From contig NC_088303.1 of the NCBI RefSeq assembly GCF_032854445.1, positions 28,501,265 to 28,565,264 on the forward strand: a stretch of 64,000 nt of DNA, in the 5' to 3' direction. Both the position numbers and the translations under genes were made by a program. Positions 45,725 through 57,521 of the stretch are shown here, one piece after another. Positions within the stretch are counted from its first letter, which is position 1, and each line of letters begins with the position of its first letter. Below the pieces are notes generated by a model. The model made no database searches, was not told the origin of the DNA, and was given only the letters and a program-made list of their open reading frames with translations. The DNA is from Liolophura sinensis (Eukaryota > Mollusca > Polyplacophora > Chitonida > Chitonidae).

Positions 45725-45830
45725 CACAGCATGGAGAATAAAACCAAACCAACAAAGACTGTGTGATAGCTGGGTAATGGTCACACGTCACCAATGAAAT
45801 TAGATTTCCAGCATCGTCTTGTTAGTTACT
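45725..45830 (+). repeat. dispersed repeat E, copy 4
   Basis: CACAGCATGGAGAATAAAAC, TGTGTGATAGCTGGGTAATG, GTCACACGTCACC. Aligned in order with 46434-46510 and 13221. Confidence 0.6.
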
Positions 45831-46433
45831 AGTATCGTCGTGTAGCCTAATGTTTCACCGTCAGGAAAATGGAAAACGAATCTCTTCGCGAATTCAGGTA
45901 CAGTCCTGTGAACTGAATGCAGGCCTGAAATTGTATATTATTAGCGATAGCATGGTGGAAGAAGGACACACCAGCGGTTCCATTCTTCAATTTACCCATA
46001 GAAATAATTCATGTATTGAACACAAAGATCCTGTTTGTAGTTTCAGCAAATTCTCTGTGGGTTGATCGACGAGTGGTTTGGTAACTCGAGATAGCTATGT
46101 TGAATGAGGCAAGGGCTTTTTTTAATGCAAAGTGCGTGCTGTATAGAATACTAAGCTGTTCTCGGCTGCATTCGCCACTGTTAACGCTGTCAGTGACATT
46201 AAAGATCTACCTGAGTTCGTAAGAAACTAAACTTAATTTTTTTCAAAATTTTATGTAAGATGCCTAACCGAACAGAAATGACACCATGTATGTTTAAAAA
46301 AAATATGTCTCAAAAATAAGTGTCCTTGAAAACCAACCATTCGGTTATGGACACAACAGTGACGAGGCGTTGAATAACGTATACTTGACGCGAAGAAGGC
46401 TGTTTGCTAGAGCTGTATAAATACTGTTAAACA
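45831..46433. other. no gene confirmed
   Basis: Frame 45850-46065 (71 codons) is polar and regular-looking but matches no family I know. Confidence 0.35.
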
Positions 46434-46510
46434 CTGCAGCATAATGACTAAAACCAGAGCAGCGGCAACAGTGTGATAGCTGGTAAATGGTCACACGTAG
46501 CACGTAACGC
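46434..46510 (+). repeat. dispersed repeat E, copy 5
   Basis: CTGCAGCATAATGACTAAAA, CCAGAGCAGCGGCAACAGTG, TGATAGCTGGTAAATGGTCA. It is 700 bases from copy 4 in the same orientation. Confidence 0.65.
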
Positions 46511-47286
46511 GGATGAGTTACGTAACATTAGGCAAATGTGAATATTTTCGATATCTACATCCTCCAACACGTGTCAAATAACCATTGACATACATTCCCA
46601 TTGTAAACATAGGAAAGGAATCCAGATTATCGTGAACTGCCTTCAAACACAAAGGCATTAGGCCTATGGTCAGAAGATAGTAATCGATAATTGCAATTTA
46701 ATGTTGTCTTTTCCTTACCATTTTCTCCGATTCATTTATCAATGATGGAAGTCTTTGTCTTCTTTCGACAAGATGATGAGAATGTGCCGACTGATATAAA
46801 GAATTAAATATAACGATGGAGAGGTGTGAATGAAAAAATAACAATAAAAAATTCACGATAGTCGTCTTGGTTTTGTTCCTGTCATATCTTGGTAGACAGA
46901 AAATAATTGGAGCAGTTATATGCTGGGAAAACATGTTAACGGCTGAGGACTACACGGTCAAATTTCAGTCGCTGTTAACGGTCGCTTCAGAAAGAATCCT
47001 ACTGCCACTGATGTACTTTGGTCTTAATGACCAACATTCTCCGGTCAGCTCACTTGTGTAACGGGCACGAAAAGTTGGTAGAAAAGCAATCGACTTCATC
47101 GACATTGCTGCCGCTGTAAGAATAGGCAATACCAGACTGTCAACTCTAAACGCAGCCTTATAGACTGATGCAGGTAAGTAAGACTTCATGTAGGACCGCA
47201 TTTTTAGATTATTTGTATTTAAGCTTTGTTGGCATGTCCAATACAGGTTGTTTGCGACCGGGTATCATTATGCAGTGATTGAAGTA
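46511..47286. other. no gene confirmed
   Basis: Overlapping frames at 46867-47061 (plus) and 46965-47201 (minus). Neither recognised. Confidence 0.4.
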
Positions 47287-47330
47287 CTTATTTCATTAGT
47301 GTTTTACGCAGTTCTCAGGAATATTCATTG
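47287..47330 (-). repeat. SINE-A tail remnant
   Basis: CTTATTTCATTAGTGTTTTA then CGCAGTTCTCAGGAATATTC is a reversed SINE-A tail. Nothing of the body is left. Confidence 0.6.
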
Positions 47331-48089
47331 CGCAAGGAGTATATAGACTGACAACTGCACAAAATGCTAAAGATCTAATCATATGACAAATGGTGAATTA
47401 GGCTTCCATGTGGGATTTGGATAATTATATCTACCTAGTGATATCAGCATTATTCAGAAAGTAATTTTCTTTCCAGTCTCAACACAGCATGTTTGAAAAT
47501 TAGACAATACGGGAACAAGACGCCAATCTGTTTTGCAAATTTCGCTCTGCTTATCACAACAGTTTCACTGTCTCTGGTTTTCATAGCGAAGAAGTGACAT
47601 ATGTTCGTCAAAATTCATGCCACTGACACTGTGATGTTCTCGCTGTGATCATGTTTCCCCTAGGCTGATTAGCCCTCGCCAGAAATTGCTCATAAATATT
47701 TCAGTCGCGCACTCGGGATTGGAAATGTTGAAATGAGGATCAGCTACGGCGGGCGAAATGAGGACAACAGAGAACATTTCTTCTGAGAGACTACATTCAA
47801 TATTCTGTATCTGAGAAAAGGCTGTAGAGCGTTGTCGTATTTACCGTACAGGAAGGTTTATAAAGAATGATTGCGCTGTCAACCGTAAAAGTAGTTCCGG
47901 ATTCTCGCGCTCCTGATGGCTAGCTCTCATCATTGATGTGACACGTGTGATATAAACTCTATCCAAGTAAAATCTTCACCTGATCGTCGTTTCTACGCAG
48001 TGAGGCTGACAGCGCGCAAAATGGCTATCCTTCGCATATCGACGTGCATCAAAAAAGCGGAGCCAAAAAGAAAAATAATAAAGCATTGG
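47331..48089. other. no gene seen
   Basis: Unique-looking. 47690-47770 is GC-richer (GCGCACTCGGGATTGG, CTACGGCGGGCG). No frame. Confidence 0.4.
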
Positions 48090-48420
48090 TGAAAAACGAA
48101 TCTAAGATTTGGTTTACAGCCACAGATTGTTTGTAATTACAGGCTTTCATCATTCAGATGATGAAAATAAATTTTACCAACTTCTTGCGCTTGTCAATCA
48201 GATTGTTGATTATTGGCCATGTCAGATCGAATGCAATTACCTCATGCGCGTAAATCACTTAACGGGGCATAATTATAGGGCATATTATTAACAACATGCG
48301 CTTCTTCCAGTAAACCCCGGCTGAAACAAAGCACTCAGCCACGATGTAAGCCAATTATCCTGCCGAGAAGGTGGCAAACTAAAACTAGGTCATAAATCAA
48401 TGACATAATTATGGAGTCGA
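48090..48420. promoter_or_regulatory. candidate enhancer-like block
   Basis: Repeat-free and dense with developmental transcription-factor-like words: TTGTAATTAC, CTTGTCAATCAGATTGTTGA (TALE homeodomain and Sox-like), TTATTGGCC (CCAAT on the reverse strand), ATGCAATTACCTCATG (POU/homeodomain-like), GGCATAATTATAGGGC, GACATAATTATGGAGTCG. The 60-codon frame inside is not recognisable. Identified by motif density only, with no conservation data. Confidence 0.3.
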
Positions 48421-50111
48421 CTCAAGACTGCATCAACGCGCGCTCGACTGCGTCAAGGGACTCTCCTGGTGTTACCATGGGGACTTTGTCATTCATCTTT
48501 ATCAAACTGGTGGAGAGACGCCATGGCGCACATTACTGATCGAAAACACCCCGAGAAGCGGTTTTGCCAGAAATTTGATTTTCGGTGAATGAAATATTTG
48601 AATATCTTCTTCTAGTTTTTAAAATAAGGCATTGATTCTGTCTTCCCACAACACTATCGTATCGCATGGCTGTCAAATTTCTATTCTAGTGGGAGCCTTC
48701 CTTTCGATCAAGGCATTAACAAGAACATCGCTGAAGCTATAAGGTTGCTGAAACTGAGCTTCTCAACATTACATCGACGAACAGATGTTTATTGACTAGT
48801 GTTGATTCTTAACCAACAACATCAGAAGTTTCCTTGAAAGTGATCTCAACATAATATGGTATGCCTCAAATGATATGTCTGAGGCCATGAGCAGTTCATT
48901 CGATAGGGAGTGGATGGGGGTGGGCTGGGGGAACGGGTCCTCTCTAGATCGGCAGAAAACGGTCAAGTGTTGATTTATTCTTCGTATGAGGCAAAGCCAG
49001 TCCTTTTACATGTCGCAGTTCAATGTGGCTTTATGAACTAACGACAGGATGTAACAAACCTGTCTCTAATGAAAGCCTAGGGAAAAAACGGTCACCGTCT
49101 TCGCCGCGACATATTTTACGGACTTAATCTTCGCTGTATCTATGCAAGGTGGTACAACACTGAATGGCATGCGTGGTAATAAATAGCAATCATTAGGGAT
49201 TCACTCGAAGAGTTAGAATAAAACCCCAACTGAGGAAAGCTAAGTCGGACGTCGCCCCTTACGTATGAGCATTTGCCAACCATCACTCAGTCGTCGCTTC
49301 TCTCGTTTACTCTCCACACCGCAGCCTATTACACTGACATGTCTGGTCTTATTCTGAGTGCTGCTTCCTAAACGGCACCTTTGAATCGTAAGCCGACCGT
49401 CATTCTGTGAATCATATATAAATAATATGAACAACATTTGCCTGCCAGAAAGCTGAGAGCACTATCAAATAAGCTATGACAGATACCTTTCTTACATCAA
49501 AGCGATGTTACTCTATGGCGAATCATAGTCCCTTATCACTTCAGGCGTTGTTACATATTCATCAATGTCCTTCACCTTGTGTATCACACGTAGTATTTGC
49601 CTATTTTAGTGCTGTGTAACCAACACAAGGCCTTCGTATAATCGTATCACCGACTTTAGGTGTTACTCAGTGCATCTGTGGATTGGTGGTCTTTGACCTG
49701 TTGACAACTGGCAGGTTAATATTACACCCTCATTGATCACATCCACCGATGTTTTCTCATTTACACATATATTACAGATTCGCATGTAGCCTACATGTCG
49801 CCGATGGACATGGCTTGTAGGCTATGTTTCACGAAGTAAACTCGGTCTGTACCATACGACAACCAAGCAGGGATTGTCTTGTTTATTAAGGCGGACAATG
49901 TTGGACGAGCGGAGAAACGTAATTTCCTTCACCCCTAGCACCCCTAAGCACAAGTTTACACCCATGCTATTCACAGAAGTCATACTTTTAATGTGGAGAA
50001 CCCTCCGTTTTTACTTAGACTATATCATTATGAAATATAATGTAATAAAGTGTTCAGATTTGTGGAACACCATACCATTGTCTCTGTCTGTTGACAAAGA
50101 AAAAAAATAGT
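48421..50111. other. no gene confirmed
   Basis: Unique-looking. Frames 49240-49437 (minus) and 49874-50110 (plus) are not recognisable. Confidence 0.4.
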
Positions 50112-50150
50112 ACTACATCATGGATAGTTAAACCAGAACAGCGACCACAG
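50112..50150 (+). repeat. dispersed repeat E, copy 6, left part
   Basis: TACATCATGGATAGTTAAAC, CAGAACAGCGACCACAG. E is interrupted here by the LTR and resumes at about 51009. Confidence 0.65.
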
Positions 50151-51008
50151 TTCTTACGAACACGGTCTTATAACGTTGTATTATATTGTTTCATATTTTT
50201 ACTTGTCAGTGTCTGACCTACATTTCTCTCTCTGTGTACGTTATAGCCTTCATTGTAATCCAGTCGAGCGCTCTAGAGGCCTTGGTGTTTATGAATTTAG
50301 TGTCTTTTAAAATAGAGTGATTTTTCTGAAAATATGTATCGGTGCTGTAAACATGTTTACGATCAAACCATGCAGAAATTTCTGTATATTAGTGTATAAA
50401 TATGAGCGACGGAGTTGTGAATCTCGCAGTCATTTACTCAAGTCCACTTGTGAGCAGTCATTTACTCAAGTCCACTTGTGAGCAGTCATTTACTCAAGTC
50501 CACTTGTGAGCAGTCATATTTAGTGTCATCCACTACGGAGGATTTTGCTGGGTTTGAAGATATCGGCTTTCATGCCATTCGTCAATCGTCATTTGTACTC
50601 TGTTTTCTGTACGGAGGATTTTGTAAGCTTTCGTCATTTGCTATTTTCAGGAAACGTTATTTTGTAGCTTGTATCGCTCATTGTCCCTTTGTGCGATTAC
50701 GTATAGTTCGTCATAGGTTAACCTTGAAAGTGACTCTGCGTATATTTGCGAGGAGTGAAAAATACATCGGCAGCTCGACATTACAGACGCTACTGTCAAC
50801 TAGCCCGCCATAGGAAGTTACACATACTGTACTGTTTTGTATATTATTGTCAGTTGTATTATTTGTCTATTTTGTTAAAATATATGTATTGAACTTCTTC
50901 AAGCGTCTTCGTGTTTCTTTGTTTGATCTTGTGTAAGGCCTATCGCTGATCTGAGAGTTAAACAGGCCAGTTGTTTCTCATCTTCATTCTCCGACAGTGG
51001 TACCCCTA
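50151..51008 (+). mobile_element. solo LTR (family L1), second copy
   Basis: Aligns in order with the minus-strand LTR at 24333-26171: TTGTATTATATTG, CTGACCTACATTTC, CGTTATAGCC, TGCTGTAAACATGTTTACGA, TATAAATATGAGCGACGGAG (TATA at 50395), GTCATTTACTCAAGTCCACT, and CGTCTTCGTGTTTCTTTGTT then CTGAGAGTTAAACAGGCCAG near the 3' end. It is about 350 bp shorter than the other copy (excluding SINEs) because the internal duplication is absent. CACAGT at 50146-50151 and 51009-51014 flank it as a likely target duplication, so the exact edge is uncertain by a base or two. The 111-codon frame 50478-50813 lies inside and is not a gene. Confidence 0.82.
50426..50518 (+). repeat. 28-bp tandem repeat inside the LTR
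   Basis: GCAGTCATTTACTCAAGTCC starts at 50426, 50454 and 50482, with a partial fourth at 50510. It lies just downstream of the TATA box, that is, in the expected early transcribed region of the LTR. The other LTR copy has a shorter, irregular version. Confidence 0.92.
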
Positions 51009-51180
51009 CACAGTGAAACCAGTAACCAGTGAAATCCGGCCTGCTGTCATGTCATGCAGTTACGGTTTTATTCTATCTGCTTAAAATCTTAAATAGCAGA
51101 GACCTACACCCCCATCCCCCTGTCACAGTGGCTTACACAGAATTGGGTAAAAGCATGCGGTGATGTTATTTGCAATTTAT
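51009..51180 (+). repeat. dispersed repeat E, copy 6, right part
   Basis: CACAGTGAAACCAGTAACCA, GTGAAATCCGGCCTGCTG, then later GCGGTGATGTTATTTGCAAT and TTATTAGAGG. The order matches 13250-13425 without a gap. Confidence 0.65.
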
Positions 51181-51680
51181 TAGAGGTCACCAGAACAGAC
51201 AAAGAGCCTTTCTCAAATTTTAAGGCCTGTGTTGATGTTGATATATTACAGCGTCTTGTCTCGCCAACTGGAGACCCCGTATGTATATCGATCGAGTCAT
51301 GCCTAAATTCAACAATTGGCAATCGTGGTGTTTCTTTATGCGATGCTCTTTTCTGGTGTTTTAAACATGACGTGGAAATGAGACAGCATTATAAACATTT
51401 CGACATAAGGACTGGCGTATATCATGCATAAGAAAGCACAACTCGCTATGCCTACTGTTGTTTATGGGATGGATAATAGCATGGATTAATACTTGATTCA
51501 GTGCTCTGTATATATTGTTGTATCGTTATGCTAACGTTATGCATGGTGGCGCAGATCTTTGGCTGAATGAGAACCTTTGGGAAAACCTCATTCTTGTCTT
51601 GGGATCAGTCAGAATCCATATACAATTGTCATTATCTCGATGCACAACATCTCGGGCGAAAGGATCACTCTTTACTCTTT
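51181..51680. other. no gene seen
   Basis: Unique-looking. A short frame on the minus strand (51104-51322) is not recognised. Confidence 0.4.
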
Positions 51681-51888
51681 TATAAATACTCCATTACGCC
51701 CGTCCACACTTATAAATACTCCATTACGCCCGTCCGCACTTATAAATACTCCATTACGCCCGTCCGCACTTATAAATACTCCATTCCGCCCGTCCACACT
51801 TATAAATACTCCATTACGCCCGTCCACACTTATGAGTATTCCATTACGCCCGCCCCCACTTATAAATACTCCATTACGCCCGCGTCCC
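51681..51888 (+). repeat. 30-bp tandem repeat, seven copies
   Basis: TATAAATACTCCATTACGCC starts at 51681 and recurs every 30 bases to 51861 (the 51831 unit reads TATGAGTATT, the 51771 unit CCATTCCGCC). Because 30 is divisible by three and the unit lacks stops in two frames, two long repetitive open frames appear (51567-51920 and 51577-51903). Two frames being open at once and simple peptide repeats argue against coding. Confidence 0.95.
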
Positions 51889-52557
51889 CCCGCCCATTGC
51901 TAACACTCACACATACGTAATAAGCTGAAGTAACTCATGGTTGTTTAGCATGCTGTTTCTGTTCAGTTTTAAAATGGATCCAGCTAAAGGCAGAAAAGTT
52001 TGCGAAACAATGCAATCGTAAGTTTTATTTATTCCGCAGTAACCCTAGCGTAACAGTATCAAAACGTTGATAGCACAACTAGGCTGCTAATTAAATGATG
52101 AAAAGCATATCAAGAAACTTGTAACCAGTAATTTCTTTTATTTCGCAATAAACATTTCAAATACATGTTTCGTGACTAGCACATGATCAAACGATAACTG
52201 CATGTTTTGCCCAATGAAAACACCTGTGTTGGGCCAGAATATGAATGAGGTGTTTAAGTGCTCCCATAATTTCAAATATTTTTGAAAACTATCTTGAGTT
52301 TCTGAAAACTGATCCGACTCAGGTGAAAGGAGCGAACATCGGTAGCGTGTCATTTGGGTTGATGAGAGTCGATGATTTATAGGATGGGATTAGCTTGACA
52401 TTTTATAACGATTGTAAATCATGCTTCAGGAACGGATCGAGAATATCCCAACTGTACATGAAAGCATGCATTAACTTGATCTGCGTATCGAGTATCATAA
52501 GTACAAGGCCACCTTTGCATTGACACATACGTGGCTTAGAGGGCACAAACAGACAGG
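51889..52557. other. no gene seen
   Basis: Unique-looking AT-rich sequence. Confidence 0.45.
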
Positions 52558-52785
52558 TCAAGGGGGTAAGCACGCCAGCACGGCGTAAATGACTCAGTGG
52601 CCTCTCCCCAGTGCGGTCGCTGTGAGCTCATGCTGGTTTCCTCTCCGGCCATATTTGGGAAGGCATACCAGCATCCTGGGGAATGGTTTTCCTAGGTCTC
52701 TGCCCGGGTTTCTCCCACCTTAATGCTGGCAGCCGTCGTATAACTGAAATATTCTTGAGTGCGGCGTAAAACACCAATCAAATGA
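52558..52785 (+). mobile_element. SINE-A copy, first of a head-to-tail pair
   Basis: Worn head (GGGTAAGCACGCCAGCACGG), GTGCGGTCGCTGTGAGCTCA, full body, tail GAGTGCGGCGTAAAACACCA, ATCAAATGAATAA. The next SINE-A head begins three bases later. Confidence 0.92.
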
Positions 52786-52787
52786 AT

Positions 52788-53018
52788 AATCCGTGGCCGA
52801 GGGAATTAGCACCCGAGCACGGCGCAATGATCCTGGATCCTCTCCCCATTGTGGTCGTTGGGAGTAGTCCAGCTTTTGCTGGCTTTCTCTGCGGCCGTAC
52901 GGTGGAAGGTCTACCAGCAACCTGCAGGGTTTCCCCGGGCTTTGCCCGGTTATCCCATCATAATGCTGGCCACCGTCGTATAAGTGAAATATTCTTGAAT
53001 ACGGCGTAAAACGCAATG
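52788..53018 (+). mobile_element. SINE-A copy, second of the pair
   Basis: Head TCCGTGGCCGAGGGAATTAG, CACCCGAGCACGGCGCAATG, a B-box region diverged to GGGAGTAGTCC, body, and tail AATACGGCGTAAAACGCAAT without (AAAT)n. Same orientation as the first. Either it inserted in the first copy's A-rich tail, or the first inserted upstream of its head. Confidence 0.9.
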
Positions 53019-55339
53019 ACAGTCAAGTGGCCATTTTTACCACACTCCGCGTGACATTTGTTACGGCATTGATAAAGGGTTAAAGTACCTCGATTCAGAT
53101 CAAAATATACAGTGTGGTGGCATATATGTACAAACCTAAAATAACTAAGTTTGAGCTGTGAAGCCTGTTATTTTTCCCTTTCTTTTCGGTGACGCTTTGT
53201 GAAAGAAACTGATTGCGTAATACACAAGCAATGCAAGAGAACAATGCGTAGTCTAACTGGAAACATTTTCCTATACTAGGGAACATGCTGTTGCCTTCGC
53301 CGGAGACTCTTGGGCGGTATATATAGTCAGTCGAAAGGAATCAACCTATGCAACTGAGTGGTCAACGACAAGAGACTAGGTTGATCGGGTTAACACAAGT
53401 GAGTGGATGTATGATCTTGACTAGGCAGGAACGAGATAATTAGTTTCCATCTAGGAGATGCAAGAAAACCGAGAAATTTTAATGTGTACCTGTATATGGG
53501 TGATTATGTGAAGCAAAGATGGTTAAGCCATGGCGCTAGGAAGCGTGTACGTAGCCGCTTTAAAAGTACTCATGTACGTAACGTATTACGCGAGATACGA
53601 CGTCACTTGAAATCAACTGAGGGAATGGTTTTCCCCGGTCTCCTCTCCTCTCCCGGTCTCATGAACTACGAATTTGAACTTTGATACAGAATTCAGGCCT
53701 GGAATATCCACTGTCTACCCGGCATCATTGAAAACTGATGACCGCTTCTCTCTTGTGTGTTACCGGCTTTATTTCCTATTTGTATAATTTCTTACATACC
53801 TTTGTCTTTGGGAGCTAGTGTTAAACGTTGTTTTGGACATGGATCTTGCGATTGTCGACTTGGAACGCCCTTTACGGACTACGAATGGTTTATGAATGTC
53901 GGACATGACGCTTATATCACACAAAAATAGCTTCTGTGCCGTCAAGATGCAGCTGGCGTCGACTTCTTGATTTTGAAAATATTCTCCTTGTCAGCCGCTT
54001 TGGGGGGCGAAGATTGTAGTTTTTTAAGGGAACAGAATTATTAAAATAAAACAAGTCATTCATGTTTTCTTTATTTCTTTCCCTAACGCCAGAAAATTGC
54101 TGATAACCAAATCTCGTCGCGTTATAAATCATAACGAGATGAAGAGATTTCAGAAATAAAGGATGATTATTGTAAATTCCAGTGATAAATTGGTTGTGTT
54201 AAAATGAGAAAAACCCTTACAGTCCTTTTTTGCACATATTTTCGGCTGTTCCAAAATGTGATTACAGAAGTAAATAAATGATCCTCGCTGGGAGATGCCT
54301 TTAATTGGAAGTGAGACTTAGGTGCGCGTCGATTTTTGTTGGCAGCACTCACAATGCCGTTTCACTGAGCACAGTCAAAGCACAGTTGTAGGTAATGCAG
54401 AGGCCTGTCTTTATATTGGCGTATTAACCAATGCTATGTTTTATTCATCGTAAGACCCGATCTATTGGTGAATTATAGGCCTTGCATGAAGCTTAGGTTT
54501 GACACACGTAAGGTAATGCCTGCCATTGATGCATGGGTAAAAGAAACAAATTCGATATATGGCTGCACAAGATATTGTTTCGTGGGAATGCCACAGATGG
54601 TGGAGACTGTATCGTCGCAATAAGCAACAATATCTTTCGATTTAGGATCAAATAAAAACTAAGTAAATATTTGACTCAAAAAGTTTTTATTGTATCACAT
54701 TGTGTGCACCTTCCATTTCATTTAAGTTGCTTATATAATGCATTTATTTTCAAGAGAGCTCAGCTCCACGTTTCTCTTGAATCAGTCAACAGTCTCTGCA
54801 ATAATTAACGGCCATGTTCAACAGAAAACGCCAAGGGAAGTAAATACTGTTTGCGATTTCGGTCATTTCTTTCTCTATTTTTTTTGAGATAAATGGTGCA
54901 TACTCTGGAAACTATTCCTCTGACAATGCACTGAATATATGAGCCGCGGCGTATCTGACAATTCTATGCTTTACCTATTGTCTTTAATATATCAATACTC
55001 TGGTCTATAAAGGTAAACACATATCGCAAACACTTTTCAGGATTAATTGTCTTTATTATCAAGACCTGGTTACTGCACAAATTTGTCTCATCTTAAACAA
55101 AAGGTTTACGTAATGTCCAAAGTTTTGCTGAATTTCAATTGATAATATATTGATTACATGCCTTTGCTGATAAAAGCTTTCAAAGATTCTCAAAACAACA
55201 GACACTGGTCTGTTCTTCTCTTATTGGGTTGGATATATCCTCAAAAACTCCGGCGTGAGGAGAACGTTAAATGGGCACACCATTATTGATGTTATAATAT
55301 GTCGATGACAGGGTTTAGTTCGTTGAAGACCACTTGTCT
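53019..55339. other. no gene confirmed
   Basis: Unique-looking. Open frames at 53484-53684 (plus) and 53917-54132 and 54167-54352 (minus) have no recognised domain, though the 53917 frame ends in a basic, coding-like stretch. Confidence 0.35.
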
Positions 55340-55472
55340 TCAGTGTGATGTGAAAGTCTAAGCCACAAGAGGCAATGTTCGTCAGCTTTCTCTAATCATA
55401 AAATTGCCCGCCATCATGCAACTGAAAAATCATTCAATACGACGTTTATCGAGCAATCAATCAATCAATCTT
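55340..55472 (+). mobile_element. SINE 3' fragment (C-like tail)
   Basis: GTGATGTGAAAGTCTAAGCC then ATTGCCCGCCATCATGCAAC, TGAAAAATCATTCAATACGA, CGTTTATCGAGCAATCAATC and (AATC)n. Body mostly lost. Confidence 0.75.
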
Positions 55473-57521
55473 CTTTGGCGAACGGTATTCTCGACAAATT
55501 GAATTGTAATTTGGCCACTAGATAAAACATTACTAAGCATAATTTGAAAGGTAGCGCCAAACTACAAAATATAGCGTCTTCGAAATCGCAGCTAGTAAAT
55601 TATTAACTTTTTATTAAATATTTCAGATGAAAAGTGATGTAAAATTTTATTAAACTGACATGTGTAACTTTGTGTGCCTTCCATTCTTAAGCCATCTACA
55701 ACCTCGCTCTTTCGTCTCCGTATAGCAAGCCGGTCAATGTTCCGACTTGTTCTGAAGCCACACCACTTTGACCCGTACATGGGCGATCTTTTTACGCTGA
55801 GCTCCAGTTGACGTATTGCCACGATTAGCCATGTGGAATGTGGATTGAATCGGGATGTTCCAACTACTGAAAGGCTTTGGAAATGTCTCCAAAAAATAAG
55901 CCATGCATGCTATTGATTTCATTTGTTCTATTTTCTCTTTCGCTGGAAAAGATGTTGCAAGTATCAATAAATATATGCGGATCTTACAACAAAAAAAGGG
56001 ATAAAAAAAGATAACGTAATAAATTCACAGTTCTCTGTGCAGTTCCTGTCGACTCATTTTTCTTCACTTCAAATATTAGATTATTCAGCGTTTTGTTGGC
56101 GACAGACTTATTTAATGAGAGCAGTCTTGGCAGGAAATCTGCACCGTATTACGTCATGATGAGATCGTCTTTACAGGTCAGGGCCATCGTTATCCTGATA
56201 GGCGCAGACATAAAGCCTTAATCAATTAAACAAACCTTTGGCTCAAGAGCCGTTTTAGCGTTACGGATACAATCAATCACACTTGCAAATTTTTACTTTT
56301 ACACTTAAAGCAGAGCTCTTGAAGATTCCTAAACCTTGGCTAATAATGATGCATTGGATGGATTTAGTGGTGATGATGTGTTAGAACATCACTAAAGCCT
56401 ATTCATCATACCGAGCAATTAACCACATGTGGCTGTCAAGGAGAAAGGCACTTAAAACGTCTCCACGGTTAAACTATACTGAAATTGAGATATGAAATAT
56501 GGCTCTTGCGTGCCTGTTGTGCATCTCAAGAATGTTAGGGCGTGGGTAGCTCGCCATTCGGGCGTTACGTATTATATTGCAGTTTTGCAATATTCATATC
56601 GAGGTAGGGAGAGGAGAGTTAGGCTTTGATCACCCGGTCAGTGAAAGGTTTATTATTTGTGAGAAAATTGCGCCTTCGGATGAAGTCAATAACGGCAAAA
56701 GTTGCCAAATGCTGTGTTCTAAATTATAGTTAATGGCCGATAACTGGTAATAACGAGCAAAGTGCCAATAAATTCGAGCCTTGTTATGGATGGTTTGAGA
56801 CCAGCGGTAGCAGTTGTTCATGTCGACATGACTAGAGTCACAATCCTTTCTAATCATACCTGTCAACTCTCAAGTTTTTGACACGAGTCTCACTTTCTTG
56901 ACGTGATTCTCACGTTTTTCTAATCACAGATTAGGTTCTCACAGTCAATGTATCACATCTCACATTTCATTTTTACACAAAAATGTTTCATAATATTGTT
57001 TTATGATGTTTTCATCTGGTATAACGACAAAAAATGTGTCAACTTACCAACAAAAGCCTCCAAACTAGAATTAACATGCGCAAAACCATTTCTACTGGGG
57101 TCTTCGTCCTCGCCTATAGACCCCCCACCAAGACGTTCCCTGAACCAAACCGGGACCTACAAACCTTGGCCTGGGTTGACAGCTCTGCTAATGTCATTTT
57201 AAGCCCACGCTCCCTTTTAACAGCAGGTGTTACCCATTGTTAGTTGTGTAATAGCACGGTATTGAAGCTGTCTCTCATTTTTCTTTTCATGTTTTGAATC
57301 GCCCTTCATTGTCCCAGGATTCCAGTGTTAATGTTATCATTGACCGCCGACTGGACTGGCAGAGTTCTTTTGACTGAAATCATTGTACTTGTTCACACAT
57401 TACGGGGGGAAAAGTAACGAAAAACTGATTTACAAACCATGTTTAAAAAGGGCAATGCAACTGACATAGTCAGTCATCTTATTAGCTGCCCCCATGGGTA
57501 AAAATACAATACAGCTGTTTT
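55473..57521. other. no gene confirmed; one open minus-strand stretch
   Basis: 55592-55930 keeps long open frames on the minus strand but no family is recognised. 56200-56470 is repeat-free with homeodomain-like words (ATCAATTAAAC, AGCAATTAACC). 57034-57243 and 56948-57202 overlap in different frames. Confidence 0.35.

Noticed and set aside
51567-51920. repeat protein of 117 codons
   Set aside because: Produced by a stop-free 30-bp repeat; a second frame is open at the same time.
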